A stretch of 40,901 nucleotides of DNA from Ilumatobacteraceae bacterium. Its GTDB lineage: Bacteria; Actinomycetota; Acidimicrobiia; Acidimicrobiales; Iamiaceae. Location: positions 1 to 40,901 of the forward strand of contig JAOBWH010000057.1 in the NCBI GenBank assembly GCA_025463265.1. Reading direction: 5' to 3'. Shown here one piece after another: positions 1 through 8,785 of the stretch. A program made the translations under genes and the position numbers. The notes beneath the pieces were generated by a model, which had not been told where the DNA came from, did not search any database, and saw only the letters and a list, made by a program, of their open reading frames with translations. The stretch's first letter is position 1, and the number at the start of each line of letters is the position of its first letter.

Positions 1-1270
1 CCCCGGTCGCGGACGCCCCGCACGCCGCCGTGGTGCCGGCGAAGCGGGGCCCGGTGGTGGCCGTGCGCCACCAGCGCCGTCCGGTGACGGCGTAGAGGCG
101 GACCGAGCAGGCGACGCCGCCGACGCCACCGGCCACCATCGCCGCCTCGGCCCCACCCGTGAGCAGCGGGTCGGCGCCGATCAGGTGGAGCCCCGCCTGG
201 GCGACGCCGGCCCCGGCGAACGTGCCGAAGGCGACGATCTCTCGGCTCAGCCACGACCGGCGCAGGCCGAGCACCGCCCGCCAGGCCAGCATCGGGCGGC
301 CGAGGTGGAGGACCGAGGCCGCCAGCGCGACCAGCCCGGTGACGAGCCCGATCGTGGACAGGGCGCCGGTGGCGGTGCCGTCGAGGTCTCCGGCGGCGCG
401 CAGCCAGGCCGCGGCGACGGTCATGCCGACAGCGGCCTGGGTGAGCACCAGCATCACGGCGAGCGGCGTGTGCCCGTGCGACGGGTGGACCGACGACTCG
501 TCCGATGCCACCCAGTCCTGCGGGACCGGGCGGGCGGACCGGTAGGTGGTGGCGGGGACCGTGAGCGACGACCGCGGGGCGGTGGGCACCAGTGCTGCGC
601 CGGGGTCGGCCCCCACCCCTCGGGTGCGGGCGAGCAGCTCGTCGACGGTGGCGACGGTGATGGTGATCGCACCCTGCGGGCAGCCCTGCACGCACGCCGG
701 GGCGTCGCCCTCGGCCAGGCGGTCGCTGCACAGATCGCACTTCCGCACGATGCCGAGGGACTGGTTGAACACCGGCACCTCGTACGGGCAGGTGAGGGTG
801 CAGTAGCTGCACCCGATGCAGGCGTCGTCGAGGTGGCGGACGATGCCGGTGACCGGATCCTTCTCGTAGGCCCGGGCCGGGCAGCCCTTCATGCACGCCG
901 GGTCCACGCAGTGGTGGCAGGCGCTGGTGACGGTGACCGGCCCCGCCTGGCCGGTGGCGCCGGCGTCGTGGAGCGAGCCGACCCGCCGCCACGACTCGCC
1001 ATCGTCGAGGCCGTTGAGGTTGTGGCAGGCCGCCACGCACGCCTTGCAGCCAGTGCACGAGTCGAGGTCGACCTCGAACGCGTACTGCTGGCCCGGCGCC
1101 GGGCCGGTGGCCGGGAGCCGGTCCTGCCACCGGGCGGCGGTGGTGCCCGCATCGTGGTGCGCCGCGAACCGCTCGACCGCCGTGAGGTCCCGCTGGCGCA
1201 GGAGCCACACGTCGATCGGCGTCGGCTCGTCGGGCAGGCCGACCGCGCCCGGTGCGAGCAGGGCCGTCAT
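1..1270 (-). CDS. Four-cluster ferredoxin subunit fused to DmsC-like membrane anchor (3' end cut by window edge)
   Basis: Reads from an ATG at 1270 to the window edge with no stop, so the C-terminus is missing. The N-terminal half has four Cys clusters of a DmsB/NrfC-type ferredoxin: CTGCKAC at about residue 72, CHHCVDPACMKGC at 118, CIGCSYC at 151, and CDLC...CVQGC at 178-197. After about residue 230 come several hydrophobic helices typical of the DmsC quinol-oxidising anchor. Family knowledge: such subunits carry electrons to a molybdopterin oxidoreductase. Inference: here the partner would be a nitrate reductase encoded beyond the left edge, because the gene ends an assimilation operon. 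The start overlaps the narK stop by four bases (ATGA), implying translational coupling. A different molybdoenzyme partner cannot be excluded. Confidence 0.85.
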   Translation of the reverse strand, partial: MTALLAPGAVGLPDEPTPIDVWLLRQRDLTAVERFAAHHDAGTTAARWQDRLPATGPAPGQQYAFEVDLDSCTGCKACVAACHNLNGLDDGESWRRVGSLHDAGATGQAGPVTVTSACHHCVDPACMKGCPARAYEKDPVTGIVRHLDDACIGCSYCTLTCPYEVPVFNQSLGIVRKCDLCSDRLAEGDAPACVQGCPQGAITITVATVDELLARTRGVGADPGAALVPTAPRSSLTVPATTYRSARPVPQDWVASDESSVHPSHGHTPLAVMLVLTQAAVGMTVAAAWLRAAGDLDGTATGALSTIGLVTGLVALAASVLHLGRPMLAWRAVLGLRRSWLSREIVAFGTFAGAGVAQAGLHLIGADPLLTGGAEAAMVAGGVGGVACSVRLYAVTGRRWWRTATTGPRFAGTTAACGASATG

Positions 1271-2805
1271 GCGCCTGCGGCTGGGGCGAGCCGTCCGGCG
1301 GGGATCGGTGTGCTGGCGGCCGACGAGACCGGACGGCTGGCGTGCTCGTGGCCGCCGGCCGGCTCCACCAGCCACCGGGCGGCGAGGCAAGCCAGCAGGC
1401 TGGCGCCGCCCATGATGGCGAACACGGTCTGGACCGGGACGAAGACGAGCGCGGTCAGGAACACGATCCCGCCCACGTTCCCGTACGCGCCCGCCATGCC
1501 GGCGATCTGGCCGCTCACCCGCTTCTTGACGAGCGGGACGATGGCGTACACGGCGCCGTTGCCGGCCTGGGCGAACAGCGAGGTGACCAGGACCATGGCG
1601 ACCGCGACGCCGATCGGCCATGCGCCGGTCAGGCGGGATAAGACGAGGTAGCCGACGGCCAGGCAGCCGAGCAGGGTGGCGAGCCAGCGTCGGCGGCTGG
1701 GCACCAGGTCCGAGATGAGGCCGCCGGCGGGTCGGCTGACCAGGTTCATCACTGCGAACGCCGATGCGGCGGCGCCCGCCACGGCGGTGGACAGGCCCCA
1801 GGTGGTCTCGAAGAAGCCGGGCAGGAACGACACCGCCGCCAGCTCCGAGCCGAACGTGCAGGCGTAGGCGAACGACAGGACCGCCACGGAGCGGAACGGG
1901 TAGCGCTCCTCCGGCGGGTAGCCGTCGTCCCGAGCGGTGGCGTTGCTGCGGTGGACCGCCAGCAGCTGGACGGCGAGCAGGGCGACGGAGCCGGCGATGG
2001 CGATGGCGAGCCCGACCGAGGTGATCACCCCGACCTTCCAGATGCGCCAGCCGATCACGCCGAGCGCGACCGCCAGCGGGACCGACAGAGCCATCAGGCC
2101 GCGCACGGCGGCCGGGCTGGTGACCTCGAGCGCCGACGCCTTCTTGGTGCGCTGGTACGGCACCCCCGCAGGCGTGTCGGCGACGGTGCGGAAGTACACC
2201 AGGCCGTAGGTGGCGGCGAGCAGGCCGGTCCCGGCGATCACCCAGCGCCAGGCCTCGGGGCCGCCCACGAGCTCGGCGATCGCCGGGAGGGCGAGGGCGG
2301 CCGCCGCCGCGCCGAAGTTGCCCCAGCCGCCGTAGATCCCCTCGGCGGTGCCGACCTCGGCAGGCGGGAACCACTCCGACACCATGCGGATGCCGACCAC
2401 GAAACCGGCGCCGACCACGCCGACGAGGAGCCGGCCGACCACGAGCATCGTGAAGTCCTGGGCGGTGGCGAACACCAGGCAGGGGATGAGGGCGTAGACG
2501 AGGATGGCGGAGAAGGTGCGGCGGGGGCCGAACCGGTCGAGCAGGCTCCCCACCACCAGCCGGGCCGGCACCGTGAGCGCCAGGTTGCACAGCCCGAGCG
2601 TGACGAGCTGGCCCTTGGTCAGGTGGAACTGGTCGCCGATCGTGGTGGCGAACGGGGCGAAGTTGAACCACACCGCGAACGTCGTGAAGAAGGCGAACCA
2701 GGTGAGGTGCAGCGTGCGGGAGGCGGGCCCGGCCCGGAACACGCCCCGGAGCAGGCTGCGGGGCGACCGGGGGCCGGGGAGGGCGACAGCGGTGGAGGAG
2801 GTCAT
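1267..2805 (-). CDS. narK: NarK-type nitrate/nitrite transporter (MFS)
   Basis: A 512-residue major facilitator protein with about 12 hydrophobic segments. It carries the nitrate signature of the NNP family: GxxxVGIRMVSEWFPPAEVG followed by GIYGGWGNFGAA near residues 135-170. An Arg in helix 2 (VPARLVVGSLLDRFGPRR) corresponds to the substrate-binding position of the family. Role: nitrate uptake and/or nitrite export across the cytoplasmic membrane, feeding NirBD. It lies 111 bases downstream of the HemD-type regulator. That gap holds an inverted repeat (GGCGG-N5-CCGCC at 2823-2837) and may contain an extra promoter, although I see no convincing -10. Direction of transport (import or antiport) cannot be read from sequence. 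Confidence 0.88.
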   Translation of the reverse strand: MTSSTAVALPGPRSPRSLLRGVFRAGPASRTLHLTWFAFFTTFAVWFNFAPFATTIGDQFHLTKGQLVTLGLCNLALTVPARLVVGSLLDRFGPRRTFSAILVYALIPCLVFATAQDFTMLVVGRLLVGVVGAGFVVGIRMVSEWFPPAEVGTAEGIYGGWGNFGAAAAALALPAIAELVGGPEAWRWVIAGTGLLAATYGLVYFRTVADTPAGVPYQRTKKASALEVTSPAAVRGLMALSVPLAVALGVIGWRIWKVGVITSVGLAIAIAGSVALLAVQLLAVHRSNATARDDGYPPEERYPFRSVAVLSFAYACTFGSELAAVSFLPGFFETTWGLSTAVAGAAASAFAVMNLVSRPAGGLISDLVPSRRRWLATLLGCLAVGYLVLSRLTGAWPIGVAVAMVLVTSLFAQAGNGAVYAIVPLVKKRVSGQIAGMAGAYGNVGGIVFLTALVFVPVQTVFAIMGGASLLACLAARWLVEPAGGHEHASRPVSSAASTPIPAGRLAPAAGA

Positions 2806-2916
2806 GACCGCATCATCCCGGAGGCGGTTTTCCCGCCCGTGTGCCCCCGATTACGCCCTCCGAACGGCAGGCGCACGGCGGGCGGGGGCCGGTGTGCGGT
2901 GGCGTTCAGCTTCGTG

Positions 2917-4059
2917 TCATCCCGTGGCGAGGCGGTAGCCGCGCCGCATCACCGTCTCGATCGAGCCGCCAGCGGGGCCCAGGCGGCGCCGGAGGCGGCC
3001 GACCGTGACCTCCACGGCGTGCTCGTCGCTGTCGTCCTGCCAGACCCGCTGGAGCAGGGCCTGCTTGGAGATCACTGCGCCCTGCCGCTCCGAGAGCACC
3101 TCGAGGACGGAGCGCTCCCGCTCGGTGAGGGCGACGGGGTCGGCGTCGCCGACGCGCACGAGGTTGCCCTGGACCCGCACCGGAACCCGGTCGAGCGAGA
3201 GCTCCACCGCCCGGCTGTCGAACTCGGCGGCGAGGCGGGCGACCATGGCACCGAGCCGGGGCTGGGTCGGCTCGATGCGCTGGTCGAGGCCCAGGGAAGC
3301 AGCGCGAGCTGCGGTCACCGGCCCCACGCACACCACGGCGACCCGACCGCTCCGGCACGACGCCCGGACCTGGTCGAGCACCCCTGCAGCCCGGGCGATC
3401 GCCACGAAGTTGGCCACCGCGTGCGCCGACGTGAACGAGATGGCGTCGACGCGGCCGTCGGCCACGGCGCCCACCACCCGCTCGGCGGGAGCCAGGTCAT
3501 CGGGCAGCAGCCAGCGGTACACGGGGACGGCCACCACGTCGAAGCCCAGGTCGTCGAGGTGGCGGTGCAGGCCGCCGGAGTCCTCGCCGTCGAGCTGCAC
3601 GGCGACCCGCACGGGCGCGCCGTCGCGCCCGACGGGGGAGCGGTCCGTGAACGCGTCGAGGATCGCCTGGTAGGTGGGGCTGGAGAAGGGGACATCATCG
3701 ACCAGGCCCGCCGACACGATGGCCCCGACCGCCTTGCGCCCGCGGGCCACGACCTCGGCGGGCGCCAGCGCTGCGAACAGCTCCTCCTCGAGCCCGAGCC
3801 CGGCCGCCGCCGAGAACCACCCTCGGACGCCCAGGGCGGTGGAGAACACCACGACATCGGGCGGATCGTCGATCAGGGCCTGCGTGGCCTCCCGGGTGCC
3901 ACCCTCGTCGCCCAGCGGCAGGGTCTTGATCACCGGCCCGTGCATGACCTCGCCGCCGCGGCGCGCGATGAGCGACGCCTGCTCTTCGCTGCGGCGGTCG
4001 GCGGTGACGGCGACCGTGAAGCCGCTGAGGGAGCCCAAGGGCACCCGCGCAGTGTCCAC
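2917..4059 (-). CDS. nnaR: HemD-like domain fused to OmpR/PhoB winged helix, NnaR-type nitrate regulator
   Basis: A 380-residue protein. Residues about 10-270 match the uroporphyrinogen-III synthase fold (two alternating Rossmann-like lobes, with TVAVTADRR at the start and VCVGPVTAARAASLG in the second lobe). Residues about 290-380 are a PhoB-type winged helix (LTERERSVLEVLSERQG, then VEVTVGRLRRRLG and RRGYRL). In mycobacteria this fusion is NnaR (Rv0260c), which activates nitrate and nitrite assimilation together with GlnR. The location between nirD and narK supports the same role here. A residual enzymatic role in sirohaem synthesis for NirB is possible. The chosen GTG start lies 8 bases after the nirD stop and has no clear Shine-Dalgarno sequence; a GTG at 4044 is an alternative. 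Confidence 0.85.
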   Translation of the reverse strand: MDTARVPLGSLSGFTVAVTADRRSEEQASLIARRGGEVMHGPVIKTLPLGDEGGTREATQALIDDPPDVVVFSTALGVRGWFSAAAGLGLEEELFAALAPAEVVARGRKAVGAIVSAGLVDDVPFSSPTYQAILDAFTDRSPVGRDGAPVRVAVQLDGEDSGGLHRHLDDLGFDVVAVPVYRWLLPDDLAPAERVVGAVADGRVDAISFTSAHAVANFVAIARAAGVLDQVRASCRSGRVAVVCVGPVTAARAASLGLDQRIEPTQPRLGAMVARLAAEFDSRAVELSLDRVPVRVQGNLVRVGDADPVALTERERSVLEVLSERQGAVISKQALLQRVWQDDSDEHAVEVTVGRLRRRLGPAGGSIETVMRRGYRLATG

Positions 4060-4067
4060 GGTCCGGG

Positions 4068-4460
4068 TTACGGGATGGTTTCGGGTCCGTTGCCCCGACG
4101 TGATGGCTCGAGGCTCACCTCGACCACCCCGTCCACGACCCGGGCCGGCCAGAGGTCGATGACCTCGTCGGCGTCGAGGCAGCGGCCGGTCTCCAGGTCG
4201 AAGCGCTGCTTGCGCAGGGGGGAGGCGACGTAGCGCACCGGTGAGCCGTCGACGACGGTCGCACCGACGATGCCGCGCGACAGGACCGAGGCGCCCGAGC
4301 AGGGGTCGACGTTGTCGACGGCGCAGACCTCGCCGTCGTCGAGGAGGAACACGGCGACGGCACGGCCTGCGACGAGGGCGGCCACCCCGCGGCCGGTGAT
4401 GAGGTCATCGGCGGCGCACACGGCCAGCCAGGTGGCCCGGTCGGCTTCGAGCAGGGTCAT
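4068..4460 (-). CDS. nirD: Nitrite reductase [NAD(P)H] small subunit
   Basis: A 130-residue Rieske-fold protein matching NirD: a DPCSGASVLSRGIVG segment, then SPLRKQRFDLETGRCLD. As usual for NirD, the Cys/His pairs that would bind a [2Fe-2S] cluster are absent, so it is a structural partner of NirB and not an electron carrier. Its ATG overlaps the nirB TGA by four bases (4457-4460), so the two are translationally coupled. Cytoplasmic, part of the six-electron reduction of nitrite to ammonium. Confidence 0.92.
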   Translation of the reverse strand: MTLLEADRATWLAVCAADDLITGRGVAALVAGRAVAVFLLDDGEVCAVDNVDPCSGASVLSRGIVGATVVDGSPVRYVASPLRKQRFDLETGRCLDADEVIDLWPARVVDGVVEVSLEPSRRGNGPETIP

Positions 4461-7012
4461 CGGGTCGCTCCCACGAGCTCGTCGGGTCGGGCGGGTCGGA
4501 TCTGGCGGCGCTCCCGGACGAACACGACGGTCGGATCGGGCTCGTCGGGTGCGTTCACGAACGTCACGAAGCGGGCGAGGCGGTCAGGCCGGTCGAGCGT
4601 CGCCGCCCACTCGCACTCGTAGGCGTCGACGTGGGCGGCCATCGCCGCCTCGAGCTCGGCCCCGAGGCCGAGGCAGTCACCGATGACGACGTCGCGCACG
4701 TGACCGATCCCGCCATCGAGGCCGTCGATCCACGAGGCGGTCCGCTGGAGCCGGTCGGCGCACCGCACGTAGTACTCGAGGAACCGGTCGATCGCCGAGA
4801 TGAGCGACGCATCGTCGAGGTCCTCGGCCAGCAGCTCGGCGTGGCGGGGGCGCATGCCGCCGTTGCCGCCGACCCACAGGTTCCAGCCCTTCTCGGTGGC
4901 GATCACGCCGACGTCCTTGCTCTGCGCCTCGGCGCACTCGCGGGCACAGCCCGACACCGCCATCTTGATCTTGTGCGGGGAGCGCAGGCCCCGGTAGCGC
5001 TCCTCGAGCAGGATCGCCATCGCGGTGGAGTCCTGGACGCCGTAGCGGCACCAGTTGGTGCCCACGCAGGACTTCACGGTTCGCAGGGACTTGCCGTAGG
5101 CGTGGCCGGACTCGAAGCCGGCGTCGACGAGGCGCCGCCAGATCAGCGGGAGCTGCTCGACCCGGGCCCCGAAGAGGTCGATGCGCTGGCCGCCGGTGAT
5201 CTTCGTGTACAGGTCGAAGTCCCGGGCGACCTCGCCGATCGTGATGAGGCCCTCCGGCGTGATCTCGCCACCGGGGACCCGCGGCACCACCGAGTAGGTG
5301 CCGTCCTTCTGGATGTTGGCCAGGAAGTGGTCGTTGCTGTCCTGGAGGGCGCCCTGCTCGCCGTCGAGGATGTAGCCGTTGTCGAGCGATGCCAGGATCG
5401 AGGCGACCGTCGGCTTGCACACCTCGCAGCCACCCGGTGCGGTGCCGTAGCGGTCGATGACCTGGGCGAACGAGGTGTGGCGCCGGACCCGGATGAGGTC
5501 GTAGAGCTCCGCCCGGCTGAGCTCGAAGTGCTCGCAGAGGCCGCGGCGTCCGCCGGTCGACTCCGTGCGCAGCAGCTCCTCCAGGAGTGGGACGCACCCG
5601 CCGCAGCCCGTCCCGGCGCGCGTCGTCTTCTTCAGCGAGGGCAGGGTGTCGCACCCATCGGCGATGGCCCCGCACACGGCGCCCCGGTTGACGTTCTCGC
5701 ACGAGCAGATGCCGACGGAAGGGTCGGGCGGGGCAGATGGATCGGCGAGCGCGGCGCGCTTGAGGAGGTCGCCGGGGGTGGCGACGGCGTCACCGGTGCG
5801 GAACCGGTCGAGGATCGGCCCGAAGGCGGATGCGTCGCCCACGAGCACCGCCGCCCGGACCCGCCCGTCGTCGTCGACATCGAGGCGCTGGTAGGTGCCG
5901 CCGACCGGGTCGTCCCACACCAGGCTCGTGCACCCTTCGGCGTCGTGCACGGAACCGACGTTGGCGACCTCGACGCCGAGCAGCTTGAGCTTGGTGGACA
6001 GGTCGCCGCCGACGAAGCGGTCCCGGGGCACGGGTGCGCCGAACGCGGTCGCGGCCAGGTGCACCGCAGCCACGTCGGCCATCTGGTAGCCGGGGGCCAC
6101 CAGGCCGAAGTGCCGGCCACCCACCACGGCGCACTCGCCCACCGCCGAGATCGCCGGGTCCGAGGTGCGCATCCGGGCGTCGACCACCACGCCGCCTCGT
6201 TCGCCGATGTCGAGGCCGGCCGCCCGGGCGAGGGCGTCCTCGGGCCGGATGCCGGCGGAGAACACCACCAGGTCGATCTCCAGCGGATCGCGGCCGTCGA
6301 AGCAGAGCCGGGTCGGCTGGCTGCCGTCGGACTCGATGGCTTCGGTGGCGCACGAGGTGTGGACGCGGACCCCGAGCTGCTCGATGTGGCGCAGCAGGGC
6401 GGCGCTGCCGCCCTCGTCGAGCTGCACGGGCATCAGCCGTGGGGCGAACTCCACGACGTGGGTCTCCAGGCCCAGCTGGAGCAGGGCGTTCGCAGCCTCC
6501 AGGCCGAGCAGGCCGCCGCCGACCACCACGCCCCGGGTGACGGTGGGCCGTGCGGCGGCCGCAGCGATGGCCTCGAGGTCGCCGATGGTCCGATAGGCGA
6601 AGCACCCCGGACCGTCGTGGCCCGCCACCGGCGGGATGAACGGCCGCGACCCGGTCGCCAGCACGAGCTCGTCGTAGGGGAGCGTGCGACCCGACGTGGT
6701 CGCCACCGTCTGGTCGACGCGATCGATCGTGAGCACGGGATCGCCGAGCAGCACCTCGATGCCGTGGTCGGCGAAGAAGCCGTGCTCGACCAGGCTCAGC
6801 TCCTCGGCGCTGCGCCCGCCGAACCACGACGACAGGGCGACCCGGTCGTAGGCGGGACGGGGCTCGGCGGCCACCACCGTGATCTGCAGGGACCGGGTGG
6901 CGCCCGCCTCGGCCAGCGACGTGAGCAGCCGGTGGCCCACCATCCCGTTGCCGATGACGACGAGCCGGAGGGGGGAGCCAGGCGTGCGGTGCATGCCTGC
7001 ACCCAACCGCAC
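4457..7012 (-). CDS. nirB: Nitrite reductase [NAD(P)H] large subunit
   Basis: An 851-residue assimilatory nitrite reductase. Domains in order: FAD/NAD(P)H pyridine-nucleotide oxidoreductase (VVIGNGMVGHR near the start; GVVVGGGLLGLEAA in the NADH lobe); a BFD-like [2Fe-2S] domain (CSCENVNRG near residue 435, later CGGC); a ferredoxin-like half domain; and the sirohaem/[4Fe-4S] domain with CVGTNWC near 650 and CARECAEAQ near 690. It reduces nitrite to ammonium in the cytoplasm with NAD(P)H. It is the first gene of the operon, followed by nirD, the NnaR-type regulator, narK and the ferredoxin/anchor gene. The GTG at 7012 is used here. An ATG at 6994 (removing six residues) is equally plausible, since neither has a well-spaced ribosome site. 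Confidence 0.93.
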   Translation of the reverse strand: MRLGAGMHRTPGSPLRLVVIGNGMVGHRLLTSLAEAGATRSLQITVVAAEPRPAYDRVALSSWFGGRSAEELSLVEHGFFADHGIEVLLGDPVLTIDRVDQTVATTSGRTLPYDELVLATGSRPFIPPVAGHDGPGCFAYRTIGDLEAIAAAAARPTVTRGVVVGGGLLGLEAANALLQLGLETHVVEFAPRLMPVQLDEGGSAALLRHIEQLGVRVHTSCATEAIESDGSQPTRLCFDGRDPLEIDLVVFSAGIRPEDALARAAGLDIGERGGVVVDARMRTSDPAISAVGECAVVGGRHFGLVAPGYQMADVAAVHLAATAFGAPVPRDRFVGGDLSTKLKLLGVEVANVGSVHDAEGCTSLVWDDPVGGTYQRLDVDDDGRVRAAVLVGDASAFGPILDRFRTGDAVATPGDLLKRAALADPSAPPDPSVGICSCENVNRGAVCGAIADGCDTLPSLKKTTRAGTGCGGCVPLLEELLRTESTGGRRGLCEHFELSRAELYDLIRVRRHTSFAQVIDRYGTAPGGCEVCKPTVASILASLDNGYILDGEQGALQDSNDHFLANIQKDGTYSVVPRVPGGEITPEGLITIGEVARDFDLYTKITGGQRIDLFGARVEQLPLIWRRLVDAGFESGHAYGKSLRTVKSCVGTNWCRYGVQDSTAMAILLEERYRGLRSPHKIKMAVSGCARECAEAQSKDVGVIATEKGWNLWVGGNGGMRPRHAELLAEDLDDASLISAIDRFLEYYVRCADRLQRTASWIDGLDGGIGHVRDVVIGDCLGLGAELEAAMAAHVDAYECEWAATLDRPDRLARFVTFVNAPDEPDPTVVFVRERRQIRPARPDELVGATR

Positions 7013-7027
7013 CGGGGTTGCCCCGCC

Positions 7028-7044
7028 GTTTCCCTCCCGTGAAC
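7028..7044 (-). promoter_or_regulatory. Possible GlnR box upstream of nirB
   Basis: On the minus strand the bases read GTTCAC, six bases, then GAAAC. This is close to the actinobacterial GlnR half-site pair GTNAC-n6-GAAAC, with a perfect second half and one mismatch in the first. The site is 16 bases before the GTG start of nirB. GlnR and NnaR jointly control nirBD and narK in mycobacteria, so a GlnR site is expected here. The GGGAGG spacer could equally be read as a ribosome site, so the call is tentative. Confidence 0.35.
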
Positions 7045-7076
7045 CGAAGGCGTCGAGCGGCTGGGCGGGGACGATC

Positions 7077-7104
7077 GCGGCCCGTGCGCCAGCGCACGGG
7101 CCGC
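7077..7104 (-). terminator. Perfect 13-bp hairpin between acyl-CoA synthetase and nirB
   Basis: A perfect inverted repeat (GCGGCCCGTGCGC, two-base loop, GCGCACGGGCCGC) sits 55 bases beyond the stop of the acyl-CoA synthetase and 64 bases before the nirB start. There is no T-run, as is common in high-GC actinobacteria. It probably ends the upstream transcript and insulates nirB. A 26-bp dyad could also be a protein-binding site. Confidence 0.55.
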
Positions 7105-7159
7105 TCGCTGTCGTGTGCGGAACCGGTCGATCGTGCGACGGGACCCTGACCGCCGACCG

Positions 7160-8707
7160 TCAGATCTTGCGGTCGATGCCTTCCCAGTACGGGTCGCGCA
7201 GCTTGCGCTTGATGAGCTTCCCGTTGGGCTCACGGGGCAGCGTGTCCACGTAGTCGATGGTGCGCGGCAGCTTGAACTTGCCCATGCGGGTTCCGGCCCA
7301 GGCGATGATCTCGGCGGTGAGCTCGTCGGACGGCTCGAAACCCTCGTGCAGCTCGATGACGGCCTTGATCTCCTCGCCCCAGTCGGCGTTGGGGATGCCG
7401 AACACGGCCACGTCCTGGACCGCCGGGTGGTTGATGAGCTCGCCCTCGATCTCGGCCGGGTAGATGTTGGCGCCGCCCGAGATGATCATGTCCGCCTTGC
7501 GGTCCCGGAGGAAGAGGTAGCCGTCCTCGTCGAGCTCGCCGAGGTCGCCCACCGTGAAGAAGTTCTCGATGCGGTTGGCCTTGGTCTTGGCCGAGTCGCC
7601 CTTGTACTCGAAGTCGGCCATGAGCTGCATGTAGACGGTGCCGATCTGGCCGGCGCCGAGCTGGGTGCCCTCGTCGTCGTAGATGCGGATCTCGCTGCCG
7701 GGCCAGGGCAGGCCGACGGACCCGGGCTTGTCCATCCACTCCTTGGCGCCGATGACCGTGCCGCCGCCCTCGGTGGCGGCGTAGTACTCCTGGATCGTGT
7801 CGCCCCACCACTCGATCATCTGGCGCTTGACCTCCTGCGGGCAGGGTGCGGCGCCGTGGATCATGTTGCGCAGCGAGGCCACCGAGTACTGGTCGCGGGT
7901 CTCCTGCGGCAGGTCGAGCAGGCGCACGAACTGCGTCGGCACCATGTGCGAGTACGTGACGCCGTACTTGTCGATGAGGCGCAGGGTCTCCTCGGCGGTC
8001 CACTTGTCCATGAGCACGACGGTGTGCCCGAGGTGCAGGGCGTTGCCCGTCCACATCAGCACGGCCGTGTGGTAGAGCGGCGAGACCGTGAGGTGGACGT
8101 GGCCGTCCCGGGCCTCGATGCCGAACAGGTTCGGCAGGTAGGCGAGGAGCTCGCCCATGTCGCTGGGGTCGATCTCGAACAGACCGCGCTTCACGCCCTT
8201 GGGGCGTCCGGTGGTGCCCGACGTGTAGTGCATCGCCGCGCCGGTGCTGCGGTTGTCGGGCGCCGTGTCGGGCTGGCCGTCGGTGAGCTCGGCCACCGGG
8301 CGGAAGCCGTCGATCGAGCCGACGGCGAAGCTGGCCTCCGGCGGGAAGCCGGCCTCGGTGGCGGCGTTGCGGGCGACGTCGGCGAAGCGCTCGGACGCCA
8401 CGAAGACCCTGGCGTCGCTGTCGGCGAGGATGTACGCCACCTCGGGGCCGACGAGGTGCCAGTTGATCGGCGTGAAGTAGAGGCCCACCTCGATCGCGCC
8501 CAGGTACAGCTCGATCAGCTCGACCGAGTTCGGCAGGAGCACGGCGACGGTGTCGCCTCCCTGCAGCCCGAGGGCCCGGTAGGCGTTGGCGGCACGGCGG
8601 CCGGCCGCCAACAGGTCGCCGGCGGTGCGCTCCGTCCCGTCCGGACCCACGAGCGCGAGGCGCGCCGGGTCGGCTTCAGCAAGTCTCCAGAATCCAAGGT
8701 CACCCAT
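7160..8707 (-). CDS. Fatty-acid/steroid acyl-CoA synthetase (AMP-forming)
   Basis: A 515-residue member of the ANL adenylating family. Visible motifs: the P-loop YTSGTTGRPKGVKRG near residue 170, YYAATEGGG (A5), the hinge GDLGELDEDGYLFLRDRKAD, and the catalytic Lys segment LPREPNGKLIKRKL close to the C-terminus. It activates a carboxylic acid to its CoA thioester through an acyl-adenylate. The ATG at 8707 was chosen over an upstream in-frame start because a TACAGT -10 box (8716-8721) lies eight bases before it and the operator palindrome lies just beyond, giving a leaderless transcript. Regulation by the shared KstR-like site suggests a sterol side-chain or related branched substrate, but chain specificity cannot be read from sequence. 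It is monocistronic: the next gene downstream, nirB, belongs to another operon behind a hairpin. Confidence 0.88.
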   Translation of the reverse strand: MGDLGFWRLAEADPARLALVGPDGTERTAGDLLAAGRRAANAYRALGLQGGDTVAVLLPNSVELIELYLGAIEVGLYFTPINWHLVGPEVAYILADSDARVFVASERFADVARNAATEAGFPPEASFAVGSIDGFRPVAELTDGQPDTAPDNRSTGAAMHYTSGTTGRPKGVKRGLFEIDPSDMGELLAYLPNLFGIEARDGHVHLTVSPLYHTAVLMWTGNALHLGHTVVLMDKWTAEETLRLIDKYGVTYSHMVPTQFVRLLDLPQETRDQYSVASLRNMIHGAAPCPQEVKRQMIEWWGDTIQEYYAATEGGGTVIGAKEWMDKPGSVGLPWPGSEIRIYDDEGTQLGAGQIGTVYMQLMADFEYKGDSAKTKANRIENFFTVGDLGELDEDGYLFLRDRKADMIISGGANIYPAEIEGELINHPAVQDVAVFGIPNADWGEEIKAVIELHEGFEPSDELTAEIIAWAGTRMGKFKLPRTIDYVDTLPREPNGKLIKRKLRDPYWEGIDRKI

Positions 8708-8727
8708 GGGCGGGGACTGTACGAGAA

Positions 8728-8747
8728 AACTGGAACGCGTTCTCATT
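8728..8747 (-). promoter_or_regulatory. KstR-like operator A (acyl-CoA synthetase promoter)
   Basis: On the plus strand it reads AACTGGAACGCGTTCTCATT, with the invariant core GAACGCGTTC at 8733-8742. It lies 20 bases before the acyl-CoA synthetase ATG, just upstream of a TACAGT -10 box, so a bound repressor would cover the -35 region. It is one of six copies in this window. Confidence 0.8.
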
Positions 8748-8785
8748 CTGGGTGCCGCTCGGACCGGCGACGGCGGGGTGCCCGG

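Noticed and set aside
4631-7042. 803-codon plus-strand open frame opposite nirB (likewise 28110-30482 minus, 32214-35168 plus and 11731-13656 minus)
   Set aside because: Long antisense frames are expected at this GC content. Their products are low-complexity, rich in Arg/Gly/Asp/Val/His, and match no family, whereas the opposite strand holds clear genes.
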